Source: an uncultured Oscillibacter sp. (GTDB lineage Bacteria; Bacillota; Clostridia; Oscillospirales; Oscillospiraceae). From it: a stretch of 57,267 nt of DNA. Positions 42,669-51,129 of this stretch are shown here, one piece after another. The notes under the pieces were generated by a model that worked only from the letters and a program-made list of their open reading frames with translations, did not search any database and was not told the DNA's origin. Every line of letters starts with the position of its first letter. Position 1 is the first letter of the stretch. The stretch covers positions 1 to 57,267 of the forward strand of contig NZ_CAJUBK010000009.1 in the NCBI RefSeq assembly GCF_910584465.1, given 5' to 3'. The position numbers were made by a program, and so were the translations under genes.

Positions 42669-42926
42669 TCACCTCTGGACGGCTTTGTTGATGCGCTCCA
42701 CCAGCTCCGCCCCTTCCGGGCTCTGCATGATCTGGTTCACCATCTGGACCATGGCCGTGGTGTCGCCCTTGGCGGCGGACTGGACCGCCCGCTGCAGCCC
42801 CGCGCCCCGGTCGCCCTGGGTCAGCATCTGCATCAGCGTCTGCCCGTCCCGGGACTGCATCAGCGACTTCAGCGCCGCCGGATCTTTGCGGAGCTGCTCG
42901 GCCATCCGGGCCGTTCTCTCATCCAT
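42669..42926 (-). CDS. Small helical protein, 85 aa, unknown
   Basis: The ATG at 42926 follows GGAGGGAG; the longer frame upstream is noncoding. The all-helical product has RKDPAALKSLMQSRDGQTLMQML and a second DxxAMVQMVNQIMQSPEGAELVERI motif, again DP/STI1-like in spacing. It is first in the trio with 42213-42647 and 41727-42209. No promoter could be assigned with confidence in the 190-nt gap after nth. Confidence 0.65.
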   Translation of the reverse strand: MDERTARMAEQLRKDPAALKSLMQSRDGQTLMQMLTQGDRGAGLQRAVQSAAKGDTTAMVQMVNQIMQSPEGAELVERINKAVQR

Positions 42927-43078
42927 GTCGCTCCCTCCTTCGTCCGTTCCCTTGGGAGGGAAGGACCAAACAGAATTTTGGCTCGCTCTGACGATCGGTG
43001 CGAGGCCAAGCCCGCCCCACGGCGCGCAGATCTGCGCCGCTGGGGCCGGCCTCCATGGCAGTATATGAGAGCGGGGGC

Positions 43079-43110
43079 AAAAAAGTGCCTGTGCATCCCG
43101 CACAGGCACT
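43079..43110 (-). terminator. Intrinsic terminator after nth
   Basis: An 11-bp stem AGTGCCTGTGC (43084-43094 / 43100-43110) with a 5-nt loop is followed on the minus strand by TTTTTT. It starts 7 nt after the nth stop and is the clearest rho-independent terminator in the window. Confidence 0.92.
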
Positions 43111-43116
43111 CTCCCT

Positions 43117-43755
43117 TCATCCCGCGGCTTTGGCCGCGGCGCAGTCCTTCGCCAGGGGACAGCCCCCGCACTTGGGGCTCCGGGCGGTACAGGTGTCCCG
43201 GCCGAAGAGGACCATCCGGTGGCAGAAGCTGTTGGACTCCTCCGGCGGCAGGACCTCCCGGAGCTGCCGCTCCACCCGGAGGGGGTCCTTGGACCCGTCG
43301 GTCAGCCCCAGGCGCCCTGTGATGCGGATGCAGTGCGTATCGCAGACATAGGCGGGCTGGCCATAGATGTCCCCCAGGATCAAATTGGCGGTCTTCCGGC
43401 CCACGCCGGGGAGGCTGGTCAGCTCCTCCATGGTGCCGGGGACCCTGCCGCCGAAGTCGGCGAGGAGCCGCTGGGCACAGAGGACCATGTCCTTGGCCTT
43501 GCCGTTGTAGAAGCCGCAGGAACGTATGTACTGCCCCACTTCCTTGGGGTCCGCCTGGGCGAAGCTCTCCAGGGTCGGGAAGCGCTCGTAGAGGGCGGGC
43601 GTCACCATGTTCACCCGGGCGTCGGTGCACTGGGCGGAGAGACGCACGGCGAACAGCAGCTCGTAGTCCTTCTCATACCGGAGGGAGCAGAGCCCCTCGG
43701 GATAGATGCCCTTCAAGGTCTCGATGATGCGCCTGACGGCGGCTTTCGGTCTCAT
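43117..43755 (-). CDS. nth: Endonuclease III
   Basis: The 212-aa DNA glycosylase/AP lyase removes oxidised pyrimidines. HhH motif LPGVGRKTANLILG with the catalytic Lys, the Asp in DTHCIRITGRLGL, and the iron-sulfur loop C-x6-C-x2-C-x5-C (CTARSPKCGGCPLAKDC). The ATG at 43755 follows AGGGGGA; the frame to 43818 overlaps the neighbour's leader. Confidence 0.96.
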   Translation of the reverse strand: MRPKAAVRRIIETLKGIYPEGLCSLRYEKDYELLFAVRLSAQCTDARVNMVTPALYERFPTLESFAQADPKEVGQYIRSCGFYNGKAKDMVLCAQRLLADFGGRVPGTMEELTSLPGVGRKTANLILGDIYGQPAYVCDTHCIRITGRLGLTDGSKDPLRVERQLREVLPPEESNSFCHRMVLFGRDTCTARSPKCGGCPLAKDCAAAKAAG

Positions 43756-43827
43756 ATCGGTCCCCCTGTCCTCGTTTCGGTCTTCGTCCAGTATAACATA
43801 CGGACGGTCCTTGGGCAAGCCCGAAGA

Positions 43828-44478
43828 TCACACCTGGGCGTATCGGGAGATCAGCGCCGACGCCCAGGCCAGCAGGCCCTTGGAGCCTTCCTCGAACGCC
43901 CCCTCCCCCTCCGGCAGCGGGGCCAGCACCTCCCGGTCCGGCCCCTGGAGGAGCGGGAGCAGATCCGCCCGGCGGGAGACGTAGTCCCCCGTCTCCAGGA
44001 AATGCTTCGCCCGGAGGACGAAGGAAGCGGATTTGCGGAGGGACCGCAGGAGCTCCGGGCTCCGTTCGTGGAGGTAGTTGTGGCAGCAGGCGTGATAGAT
44101 GGCACAGGCCCCCTCGTGGACCGCCCGGCGGACATCCGCCTCACAGATCGAAGACTGGATGGGCCCCAGGCTGCCCAGATAAGGGACGGTGTCCCGGCAG
44201 AACTGGAACAGGTCCGCCCGGTCCCAGGCGGCCAGCTCCCCCCAGCCGGAGACGAAGCCGCAGAGCGCCTCCCGCTCCGGCATCCCGTCCACGGCGGCGC
44301 GGTAGGCGTCCAGGCCGGCCGGGCCCAGCCGGTCCAGGAGGACCACCACGTCGATGTCGCTGTCCGCCCGGGCCTCTCCCCGGGCCCGGCTCCCCTGGAG
44401 CCCCACGAAGAGCAAGCGCTCCCCGAACGCCTCCCGCATCCCGGCGGTGAACCCCTCCATCCATGCGTCCATATCCAT
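43828..44478 (-). CDS. Nucleotidyltransferase (MNT/aminoglycoside-type)
   Basis: The 216-aa protein has the pol-beta-like motif FVGLQGSRARGEARADSDIDVVVLLD (GSxxxG...DxD, about residues 30-48), then a helical C-terminal half with two His/Cys-rich turns (IYHACCHNYLHERS), similar to DUF4111/HEPN-like C-terminal domains. It could nucleotidylate a small molecule or a protein. There is no HEPN toxin partner gene next to it, so it is not a typical MNT/HEPN toxin-antitoxin pair. AAGGAGG precedes the ATG. Confidence 0.75.
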   Translation of the reverse strand: MDMDAWMEGFTAGMREAFGERLLFVGLQGSRARGEARADSDIDVVVLLDRLGPAGLDAYRAAVDGMPEREALCGFVSGWGELAAWDRADLFQFCRDTVPYLGSLGPIQSSICEADVRRAVHEGACAIYHACCHNYLHERSPELLRSLRKSASFVLRAKHFLETGDYVSRRADLLPLLQGPDREVLAPLPEGEGAFEEGSKGLLAWASALISRYAQV

Positions 44479-44508
44479 CCCGTCCTCCTTCCGGACGCCG
44501 TCCGGACA

Positions 44509-44542
44509 GGGGACACCGGGTGCCTGCGCTCCCGGTGTCCCC
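44509..44542 (-). terminator. Hairpin after recN
   Basis: A perfect 12-bp stem GGGGACACCGGG (44509-44520 / 44531-44542) with a 10-nt loop, 43 nt past the recN stop. No T-run follows, so it may stabilise the 3' end or give partial termination. Confidence 0.6.
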
Positions 44543-44584
44543 GCTCTTCCGGACCGTCTTTTGCAATGTATCTTATAAAGGCTC

Positions 44585-46267
44585 TCATAATGTCTCCCGG
44601 TAGCTCTCCGCCGCGTCCAGCAACTCCCCGGCGCTGGCCAAGAGCGCGTCCGTCACCTTCACCCCGCCGGTGATCCGGGCCAGCTCCGCCTCCCGCTGGC
44701 CCCGGTCCAGCCGGACCACGCGGGTGAAGGTCCGGCCCTTGGCCTCGCCCTTCTCCACGGAGAAATGGGTGTCCGCCATGGCCGCCAGCTGGGGCAGGTG
44801 CGTGACGCAGAGGACCTGCTTGCGCCGGCTGACCTGGGCCAGCTTCTCCGCCACCTTCTGGGCCGCCCGGCCGGAGACGCCGGTGTCCACCTCGTCGAAG
44901 ACCAGGGTGCCGATGGCCTCCTGCTCCGCCAGCACGTTCTTCAGCGCCAGCATGATCCGGGCCAGCTCGCCGCCGGAGGCGATCTTGGCGATGGGCTTGA
45001 GGTCCTCCCCGGCGTTGGCGGACATCAGGAAGCGCACCACGTCGCAGCCGTCGGGAGAGGGCTCCTTCTCCGTGAACTCGATGGAGAAGCGGACCCGGCC
45101 CATGTCCAGGTCCCGCAGCTCCTCCTGGATGCGCTCCTCCAGCTCCGCCGCGGCCCCCTCCCGGGCGGCGGTCAGGGCCCGGCCCGCCGTCCGGACGGCC
45201 TCCTCCGCCCGGCCCCGCTCCTTCTCCAGGAGGAGCAGCGTGTCGTCCGCCGTCTCGATGGCGTCCAGCTCCGCCCGGCGCTGGTCCAGATACTCCAGCA
45301 TGTCCTCCACGCTGGCCCCGTACTTCTTCTTCAGCCGGTAGAGCTGGTCCGCCCGTCCCTCCGCCGCGTCCAGCTCCTCCGGGGAGAAGTCGAAGGCGCT
45401 GCGCAGGTCCCGGATGGTCTCCGCCAAGTCGTACGCCTCGCTCCGCAGGGCCTCCAGGCGCTCATACGCCTCCCCCAGCTCCCCGGACAAGCCCCGGACG
45501 CCGGCGAGGGCCTCTCCCGCGTCCCGGAGCTGGCTCACCGCCCCGGCGCTCTCGTCGTCGCCGGAGAGGCAGTAGTCCGCCCCGGCCAGGGCGGACAAGT
45601 ACTTCTCGCCGTTGCGCAGGAGGTCCCGCCGCGCCGCCAGCTCCTCCTCCTCACCGGGGCGGAGCTCCGCCCGCTCCAGCTCGCCGATCTGGAAGCGCAG
45701 GCTGTCCACCCGGCGGGCCTTCTCCGCCTCGTCCATCTGCAGGGCCCGGATCCGCTCCCGGAGGTCCGAGAGGACGGCGTAGGCGCCCTTATACGCCTCG
45801 AGGGGCCCCTCCGTCCGGCCGAAGCGGTCCAGGTAGGCGCCGTGCTGCTCCTCGTCCAGGAGCTGGGCGCCGTCGTGCTGGCCATGGATGTTCAGCAGGT
45901 CCGCGCCGATCTGCCGGAGCTGGGCCACGGTGATGGGCCTCCCGTTCGCCCGGCAGGCGTTCTTCCCGTCCCCGGAGATCTCCCGCTGCAGCAGCAGCGC
46001 CCCGTCCTCGTCGGGGGCGAGGCCGTTCCCCGCCAGGCCCGGCAGCCCCGGCGGGACCGCCGAGAACTCGGCGCTGACGAAGGCCTTGGCGGCCCCGGTG
46101 CGGATCAGGTCCCGGGAGGTCCGTCCCCCCAGCACGGCCCCCAGGGCGTCGATGACGATGGATTTGCCCGCGCCGGTCTCGCCGGTGAGGGCGTTGAACC
46201 CCGGGCGGAACCGGATGTCCGCCTCCTCGATGACCGCGATGTTCTCGATGTGCAGAAGCTCCAGCAT
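44585..46267 (-). CDS. recN: DNA repair protein RecN
   Basis: The 560-aa SMC-like ATPase acts in double-strand break repair. Walker A TGETGAGKSIVIDALGAVLGG, long coiled-coil arms, ABC signature KIASGGELARIMLALK and Walker B FDEVDTGVSGRAAQKV are present. The ATG at 46267 (GAGGG 8 nt upstream) is preferred to the GTG three bases earlier. It is last in the dxs-tlyA-nadK-argR-recN series; a 224-nt gap with strong hairpins separates it from argR. Confidence 0.96.
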   Translation of the reverse strand: MLELLHIENIAVIEEADIRFRPGFNALTGETGAGKSIVIDALGAVLGGRTSRDLIRTGAAKAFVSAEFSAVPPGLPGLAGNGLAPDEDGALLLQREISGDGKNACRANGRPITVAQLRQIGADLLNIHGQHDGAQLLDEEQHGAYLDRFGRTEGPLEAYKGAYAVLSDLRERIRALQMDEAEKARRVDSLRFQIGELERAELRPGEEEELAARRDLLRNGEKYLSALAGADYCLSGDDESAGAVSQLRDAGEALAGVRGLSGELGEAYERLEALRSEAYDLAETIRDLRSAFDFSPEELDAAEGRADQLYRLKKKYGASVEDMLEYLDQRRAELDAIETADDTLLLLEKERGRAEEAVRTAGRALTAAREGAAAELEERIQEELRDLDMGRVRFSIEFTEKEPSPDGCDVVRFLMSANAGEDLKPIAKIASGGELARIMLALKNVLAEQEAIGTLVFDEVDTGVSGRAAQKVAEKLAQVSRRKQVLCVTHLPQLAAMADTHFSVEKGEAKGRTFTRVVRLDRGQREAELARITGGVKVTDALLASAGELLDAAESYRETL

Positions 46268-46270
46268 CAC

Positions 46271-46491
46271 AATATCCCTCTTCGTTCAAGGATTGACGTC
46301 CGATCAGACAAGGGGGCCAGGGGCCTCCCCCTGGTCCCTCCGCAGGGCGGAGGAAAAGATCGAACGCATCCCCCTGACGGCGTGCGCGTCAGGGGGATGC
46401 CCCGACTCGTGCGCCCTGGACGCACGCACCAGGGACCGGCGTCACTGGCGGCGGGGGATCTTCAAGGGGGAGCCCGCTCCCCCTTGAAGCC
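46271..46491. other. argR-recN gap with strong hairpins
   Basis: The gap has a perfect 14-bp stem GCATCCCCCTGACG (46366-46379 / 46387-46400) with a 7-nt loop, plus smaller GC-rich palindromes. No ORF is seen. A promoter for recN is not obvious, so recN may depend on partial read-through. Confidence 0.55.
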
Positions 46492-46941
46492 TCAAAGCAT
46501 CTCTTTGATCTCCTGGCACAGCAACTCCGCCGACTCCGTGGTCCGCATGACCAGGAAGGCCGTGTCGTCCCCCGCCAGGGAACCGACGATGTCGTTCATC
46601 TCCATGTTGTCCAGCGCCGAACAGGCCCCGTTGGCCAGGCCCGGCATGGTCTTGATCACCACGATGTTCCCGGCAGAGTCGATGCTGATGATGCACTCCC
46701 GGAAGATCGTCCGCAGCTTCTCCGCCACGTTCAGCTTCGTCCGGTTGCCCGAGACGGCGTATTTATACACCCCCTGGCCCACCGGCTCCTTGATGAGGTG
46801 GAGCTGCTTGATGTCCCGGGAGATCGTGGCCTGGGTGCAGCGGATGCCCCGCTCCCGGAGCCGGGCCAGGAGCTGCTCCTGGGTCTCGATGTTCTCCTGG
46901 GAGATGATCTCCAGGATCTTGCTCTGTCGATCGTCCTTCAT
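46492..46941 (-). CDS. argR: Arginine repressor
   Basis: The 149-aa regulator controls arginine genes. An N-terminal winged helix (KILEIISQENIETQEQLLARLRERGIRCTQATISRDIKQLHLIK) is followed by the arginine-binding, hexamer-forming C-terminal domain (GNIVVIKTMPGLANGACSALDNM, GSLAGDDTAFLV). The start overlaps the nadK stop (ATGA). The larger frame upstream is a nadK shadow. ArgR in this operon is typical of Firmicutes (ahrC). Confidence 0.96.
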   Translation of the reverse strand: MKDDRQSKILEIISQENIETQEQLLARLRERGIRCTQATISRDIKQLHLIKEPVGQGVYKYAVSGNRTKLNVAEKLRTIFRECIISIDSAGNIVVIKTMPGLANGACSALDNMEMNDIVGSLAGDDTAFLVMRTTESAELLCQEIKEML

Positions 46942-47816
46942 GTGTCCAGCCCTCCCGGCAGCATTTTTTGCGCGAAGATCTCGCAGAAGCTCCGCTCCGT
47001 CAGCCGCACCAGCCTCGTCACATACCGGGAGCGGCGGATCTGCACCTTGTCGTCCGCCCGCAGGGCGAAGGCCCGGCTCTCGTCCACGAAGAGGTACACC
47101 GGCTTGCGCCCGTTCCGCTCCAGCTCCACCGTCAGCGTGTGCTCCGGCGAGAGGACGTAGGAAGAGAAGCGCATGTTGTGGATGCAGATGGGGCAAAGCA
47201 CCATGGTCTGGGCCACCGGCTCCACCACCGGGCCGCCGGCGGAGAGGGAATAGGCCGTGGACCCCGTGGGCGTGGCGACGATGACGCCGTCCCCGGCGAT
47301 GTCCGCCAGGTGCCGCCCGTCGGAGGAGATCTTCAGATGGATGACGTGGGAGATGGGGCCCTCCCGGATGACGGCCTCGTTCAGGCCGAGGTTCGTGTAG
47401 ATCTGCCGGCCCTCCCGGAACACGGAGACGTCCAGCATCATCCGCTGCTCCGTCTCGAACTGCCAGTCCTCCAGCTTCCGCAGGAGCTCCAGCTCCCCGG
47501 CCTCCAGCTCGGCGACGAAGCCGAGCCCTCCCATGTTCACCCCCAGCACCGGCATCTTGTGCAGGGCCGCCAGCTTGGCCAGGTGCAAAATGGTGCCGTC
47601 CCCGCCGAAGGTGATCAGCAGGTCCGCCCCCCGGAGCTCCTGAGGCAGGGGCTTCACGTCGTAGTCGGCGAAGGCCCCCTCCTTCCGGTCCCGGAAGGGG
47701 GAGCAGACCACCGTCTGGAAGCCCAGCCCCCGGAGGATGGCCTCCGCGGCCCGGGTGGTCCGCATGCCCTGGTCCCGGTTGGGGTTCGGGCAGAGGATGA
47801 TCTTTTTGGGGCTCAT
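46938..47816 (-). CDS. nadK: NAD kinase
   Basis: The 292-aa enzyme phosphorylates NAD to NADP. Visible: ITFGGDGTILHLAK (GGDG), GVNMGGLGFVAEL, NEAVIREGP, GDGVIVATPTGSTAYSLSAGGPVV. The start 47816 follows GGGGGAGG and overlaps the tlyA stop. The gene is typically found here in clostridia. Confidence 0.95.
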   Translation of the reverse strand: MSPKKIILCPNPNRDQGMRTTRAAEAILRGLGFQTVVCSPFRDRKEGAFADYDVKPLPQELRGADLLITFGGDGTILHLAKLAALHKMPVLGVNMGGLGFVAELEAGELELLRKLEDWQFETEQRMMLDVSVFREGRQIYTNLGLNEAVIREGPISHVIHLKISSDGRHLADIAGDGVIVATPTGSTAYSLSAGGPVVEPVAQTMVLCPICIHNMRFSSYVLSPEHTLTVELERNGRKPVYLFVDESRAFALRADDKVQIRRSRYVTRLVRLTERSFCEIFAQKMLPGGLDT

Positions 47817-48637
47817 GTCGCCTCCCCCTCTCCATGCCCGCTCAAACAGCGGTGGGACTCCGCCACCAGGCCCTCCAGGTCGAAGGCCGCCGGAGGCTCG
47901 GCGGTCTTTTGCAGATGTCCCAGATATTCGATGTTCCCCTCCGGGCCCCGGATGGGGGACCACGTCAGGCCCCGGACCGTCAGGCCCGCCGCCCGCGCGT
48001 GCTCCAGGAAGCGCTCCAGCACCTCCCGATGGACGGCGGGGTCCCGGACCACGCCCTTCTTCCCCACCTTCTCCCGGCCCGCCTCGAACTGGGGCTTGAC
48101 CAGGGAGACCACCTGCCCGCCCTGGGCCAGCAGGTCCGCCAGGGGCGGCAGGATAAGGGACAGGGAGATGAAGCTCACGTCCACCGACGCGAAGCCCAGC
48201 TCCTCCGGGATCTGCTCCCGGCTGAGGTAGCGGGCGTTCGTCCGCTCCAGGCAGACCACCCGGGGGTCGCAGCGCAGCTTCCAGGCCAGCTGGCCCCGGC
48301 CCACATCCACGGCGTAGACCTTCGCCGCGCCGTTTTGCAGCATGCAGTCCGTGAAGCCCCCGGTGGAGGCCCCGATATCGCCGCAGACCGCGCCCTGCAG
48401 CCGGATGGGGAACTCCCGCATGGCCTTCTCCAGCTTGAGGCCGCCCCGGCTGACGTAGGGGAGCCTGTCCCCCCGGATCTCGATCCGGGCATCCGGCGCC
48501 GCCGCCGCGCCGGGCTTGTCCGCCCGCCGGCCGTCCACGTAGACCACGCCGCTCATGATGACGGCCTGGGCCCGCTGGCGGCTCTCCTCCAGGCCCCGCT
48601 CCACCAGGAGGACGTCCAACCTCATCTTACCGCTCAT
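47813..48637 (-). CDS. tlyA: TlyA-family rRNA 2'-O-methyltransferase
   Basis: The 274-aa protein has an N-terminal S4 RNA-binding domain (RLDVLLVERGLEESRQRAQAVIMSGVVYVDG) and a Rossmann methyltransferase domain (CGDIGASTGGFTDCMLQNGA, VDVSFISL, VSLVKPQFE). Relatives methylate 16S/23S rRNA cytidines or have a haemolysin annotation. The start overlaps the dxs stop by one base. Its position next to dxs matches Bacillus yqxC. Confidence 0.93.
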   Translation of the reverse strand: MSGKMRLDVLLVERGLEESRQRAQAVIMSGVVYVDGRRADKPGAAAAPDARIEIRGDRLPYVSRGGLKLEKAMREFPIRLQGAVCGDIGASTGGFTDCMLQNGAAKVYAVDVGRGQLAWKLRCDPRVVCLERTNARYLSREQIPEELGFASVDVSFISLSLILPPLADLLAQGGQVVSLVKPQFEAGREKVGKKGVVRDPAVHREVLERFLEHARAAGLTVRGLTWSPIRGPEGNIEYLGHLQKTAEPPAAFDLEGLVAESHRCLSGHGEGEAT

Positions 48638-50487
48638 CAGCCCACCGCCTCCCGTACCGCCGCGGCCACGGACGCCGCGTCCAGGCCGGCCCGCGCCTCC
48701 AGCTGAGGGACGCTGCCCTCCGGGGCGAAGGTCTTGCCCAGGTTCTTCAAGATCAGCTTCCGCGGGGCCCGGCCCGCCTCCGCCAGGATGGCGGCGATCC
48801 GCTGGCCCACGCAGCCGGCGCCGAAGCAGTCCTCCAGCACCAATAGGATGCCCGTCCCTCCGCAAAACTTCCCCAAGACCTCCCCATCCAGGGGCGCGAT
48901 CTGGTTCAGCTTCAGGACCTCCGCCTGGATGCCCTCCCGCTCCAGGAGCGCGGCGGCCTCCAGCACCCGGTCCACCAGCACGCCGTAACTCAGCAGCGTC
49001 GCGTCCCGTCCCTCCCGGAGGCGGACCAGGGGCCGGTCCGACGTGTCGTCCCGGAAGGCCCCTTCCCCGCCCCTGGGGTACCGGACCGCCACGGGGCCGT
49101 CCAGCTCGAAGAGGGCCGTCCCCAGCATGTGCTTGAGCTCGGCGAAGCTGGCCGGGCACAGCACGGTGTAGCCCGGCAGCTCCGAGAGGAAGAGGGCGTC
49201 GAAGCAGCCGTGATGGGTCTCGCCGTCGGCCCCCACCAGCCCCGCCCGATCCACGCCCAGGACCACATGGAGCCCCTCCAGGGCCACGTCGTGGATCAGC
49301 ATGTCATAGCCCCGCTGGAGGAACGTGGAATACACCGCGAAGACCGGCAGCAGCCCCTGGGCCGCCATGCCGGCGGACATGGAGACGCCGTGGCCCTCGG
49401 CGATGCCCACGTCGAAGAACCGCTCCGGGAAGGTCTTGGCGAAGCCCGAGAGGCCCGTGCCGTCCGCCATGGCGGCGGTGACGGCGCAGACCCGTCCGTC
49501 CGCCCGGGCGAAGTCCGTCATGGCCTTGCCGAAGACGGAGGAGAACGTCTCCTCCCCCGCCTTCTTCAGCTGCCCGGTGGCCGGGTCGAAGGGGCCCACG
49601 CCGTGGAACATGTCCGGGTTCCGCTCGGCGAAGGGGCAGCCCTTGCCCTTGACGGTCTTCACGTGGACCAGCACGGGGCAGTCCAGCTCCCGCGCCCAGC
49701 TCAGCACGTCGCACAGCCGGGGCAGGTCGTGGCCGTCGATGGGGCCCAGGTAGGTGAAGCCCATGTCCTCGAAGAGGGTGCTCCCCGGCACGAGGCTCTT
49801 TTTCAGCAGGGTCTTCAGCTTGTGGTTGAAGCGGTAGAGGGGCTTCTTCATGGGCCGGGCGCCGAAAAGGCTCCGATACCACTTCTTGAAATGGTAGTAG
49901 GCGGGCTTGGACCGGAGCCGGGCCAGGTGGGAGGGCACGGCCCCCACGTTGGGGTCGATGGACATGCCGTTGTCGTTCAGGATGACGATCAGCGGCTCGC
50001 CGGAGGCCCCGGCGTTGTTCAGCCCCTCATAGGCCAGGCCCCCCGTCAGGGCGCCGTCCCCGATCAGGGCCAGGACGCTGTGCTCCTCCCCCCTCGCCGT
50101 CCGGGCCCGGGCCATGCCCAGGGCGACGGAGACGGAGTTGGAGGCGTGCCCGGCGATGAAGGCGTCGTGGACGCTCTCCCGGGGCTTCGGGAACCCGGAG
50201 AGGCCGTCCAGCTGGCGGAGGGTGGGGAACGCCTCCCGCCGGCCCGTCAGCATCTTGTGGATATAGCACTGATGGCCCACGTCGAAGACCAGGCGGTCCC
50301 GCTCCGTGTCGAAGACCCGGTGGATCGCCACCGTCAGCTCCACCGCCCCCAGGTTGGAGGCCAGGTGCCCGCCGGTCTCGGAGACGCTTTTTACAAGAAA
50401 CTCCCTCAGCTCCTGGCAGAGCTGGGGGAGCTGTCCGTCCGGCAGCGCTCTGACGTCGGCTGGAGAGTGGATGGATCCTAATAACAT
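48637..50487 (-). CDS. dxs: 1-deoxy-D-xylulose-5-phosphate synthase
   Basis: The 616-aa thiamine diphosphate enzyme starts the MEP isoprenoid pathway. Visible: GGHLASNLGAVELTVAIH, FDVGHQCYIHKMLTGR, GHASNSVSVALGMA, GDGALTGGLAYEGLNNAG and the C-terminal transketolase parts (DVGIAEGHGVSMSAGMA, VGADGETHHGCFD). The ATG at 50487 follows GAGAGGAGG; the upstream frame is noncoding. It lies 11 nt after the OapA-like gene. Confidence 0.97.
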   Translation of the reverse strand: MLLGSIHSPADVRALPDGQLPQLCQELREFLVKSVSETGGHLASNLGAVELTVAIHRVFDTERDRLVFDVGHQCYIHKMLTGRREAFPTLRQLDGLSGFPKPRESVHDAFIAGHASNSVSVALGMARARTARGEEHSVLALIGDGALTGGLAYEGLNNAGASGEPLIVILNDNGMSIDPNVGAVPSHLARLRSKPAYYHFKKWYRSLFGARPMKKPLYRFNHKLKTLLKKSLVPGSTLFEDMGFTYLGPIDGHDLPRLCDVLSWARELDCPVLVHVKTVKGKGCPFAERNPDMFHGVGPFDPATGQLKKAGEETFSSVFGKAMTDFARADGRVCAVTAAMADGTGLSGFAKTFPERFFDVGIAEGHGVSMSAGMAAQGLLPVFAVYSTFLQRGYDMLIHDVALEGLHVVLGVDRAGLVGADGETHHGCFDALFLSELPGYTVLCPASFAELKHMLGTALFELDGPVAVRYPRGGEGAFRDDTSDRPLVRLREGRDATLLSYGVLVDRVLEAAALLEREGIQAEVLKLNQIAPLDGEVLGKFCGGTGILLVLEDCFGAGCVGQRIAAILAEAGRAPRKLILKNLGKTFAPEGSVPQLEARAGLDAASVAAAVREAVG

Positions 50488-50498
50488 ACGTCCTCCTC

Positions 50499-51044
50499 TC
50501 AGCGGTGGAAAAAGTGCAGGAAACGGCCGGCCCAATAGACCACCTGGGTGCTCTTCTTGATGGCCACGGTCTTGCCCAGGGCCTTGCCGCCGATGGTCAG
50601 GCCGGAGACCAGGGCCGTCACGGCCACCGAGATCAGCACGGTGCGCACGCTCAGCGCCCGCTGGATCTGCGTGACGATCACCGCGCCGGTGGCGCCGCTG
50701 ACGATGCCGCAGATGTCCCCCACCACGTCGTTGCACACGCTGGAGACCCGCCCCGCGTTCCGCAGGAGCATCAGGGATTCCCTGGCCCCCTTCTCTTTGT
50801 GGGAGGCCATGGCATGGAACGGCCGGGGATCCGCCGCCGTCACCGCCACGCCGATGATGTCGAACACGATGCCGAGGCCGATGAACAGCGCCAGCATCAA
50901 AAGAGCGGCGGCCAGGCCCGCGCCCTCCAGCATCGCTTCCGACGCCAGACTCAGCACGGCGGACAGGACCACCGCCATCAAAAAGACCGTAAGGGCCCAA
51001 CGATATGGGGAAGGGGCGGCCTTCCCCTTCTGCTGCTTTTTCAA
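50499..51044 (-). CDS. oapA: OapA-like membrane protein (OLE-associated protein)
   Basis: The 181-aa protein starts at a TTG (51044) with GGAGG 5 nt upstream. Three to four hydrophobic helices are visible: WALTVFLMAVVLSAVLSLA, AAALLMLALFIGLGIVFDIIGVAVT, ICGIVSGATGAVIVTQI and VLISVAVTALVSGL. The layout is like the CorB/CNNM DUF21 membrane domain, from which the OLE RNA partner OapA derives. A conserved-looking basic loop (RNAGRVSSVCNDVVGD) would face the cytoplasm. The identification rests on this layout, the size, and its place directly downstream of the OLE RNA candidate and upstream of dxs. Confidence 0.75.
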   Translation of the reverse strand: MKKQQKGKAAPSPYRWALTVFLMAVVLSAVLSLASEAMLEGAGLAAALLMLALFIGLGIVFDIIGVAVTAADPRPFHAMASHKEKGARESLMLLRNAGRVSSVCNDVVGDICGIVSGATGAVIVTQIQRALSVRTVLISVAVTALVSGLTIGGKALGKTVAIKKSTQVVYWAGRFLHFFHR

Positions 51045-51129
51045 AAGAACCTCCGTGAGGACCGTCCGGCGGACGGACGCCCTCCGCTTCGTCGATGATG
51101 ATGCTAAACCGGCGGCGGCAAAAAAAGTA

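Noticed and set aside
43828..44478. MNT/HEPN toxin-antitoxin pair
   Set aside because: Only the nucleotidyltransferase is present; the adjacent genes are recN and nth and no HEPN RxxxxH toxin is encoded.
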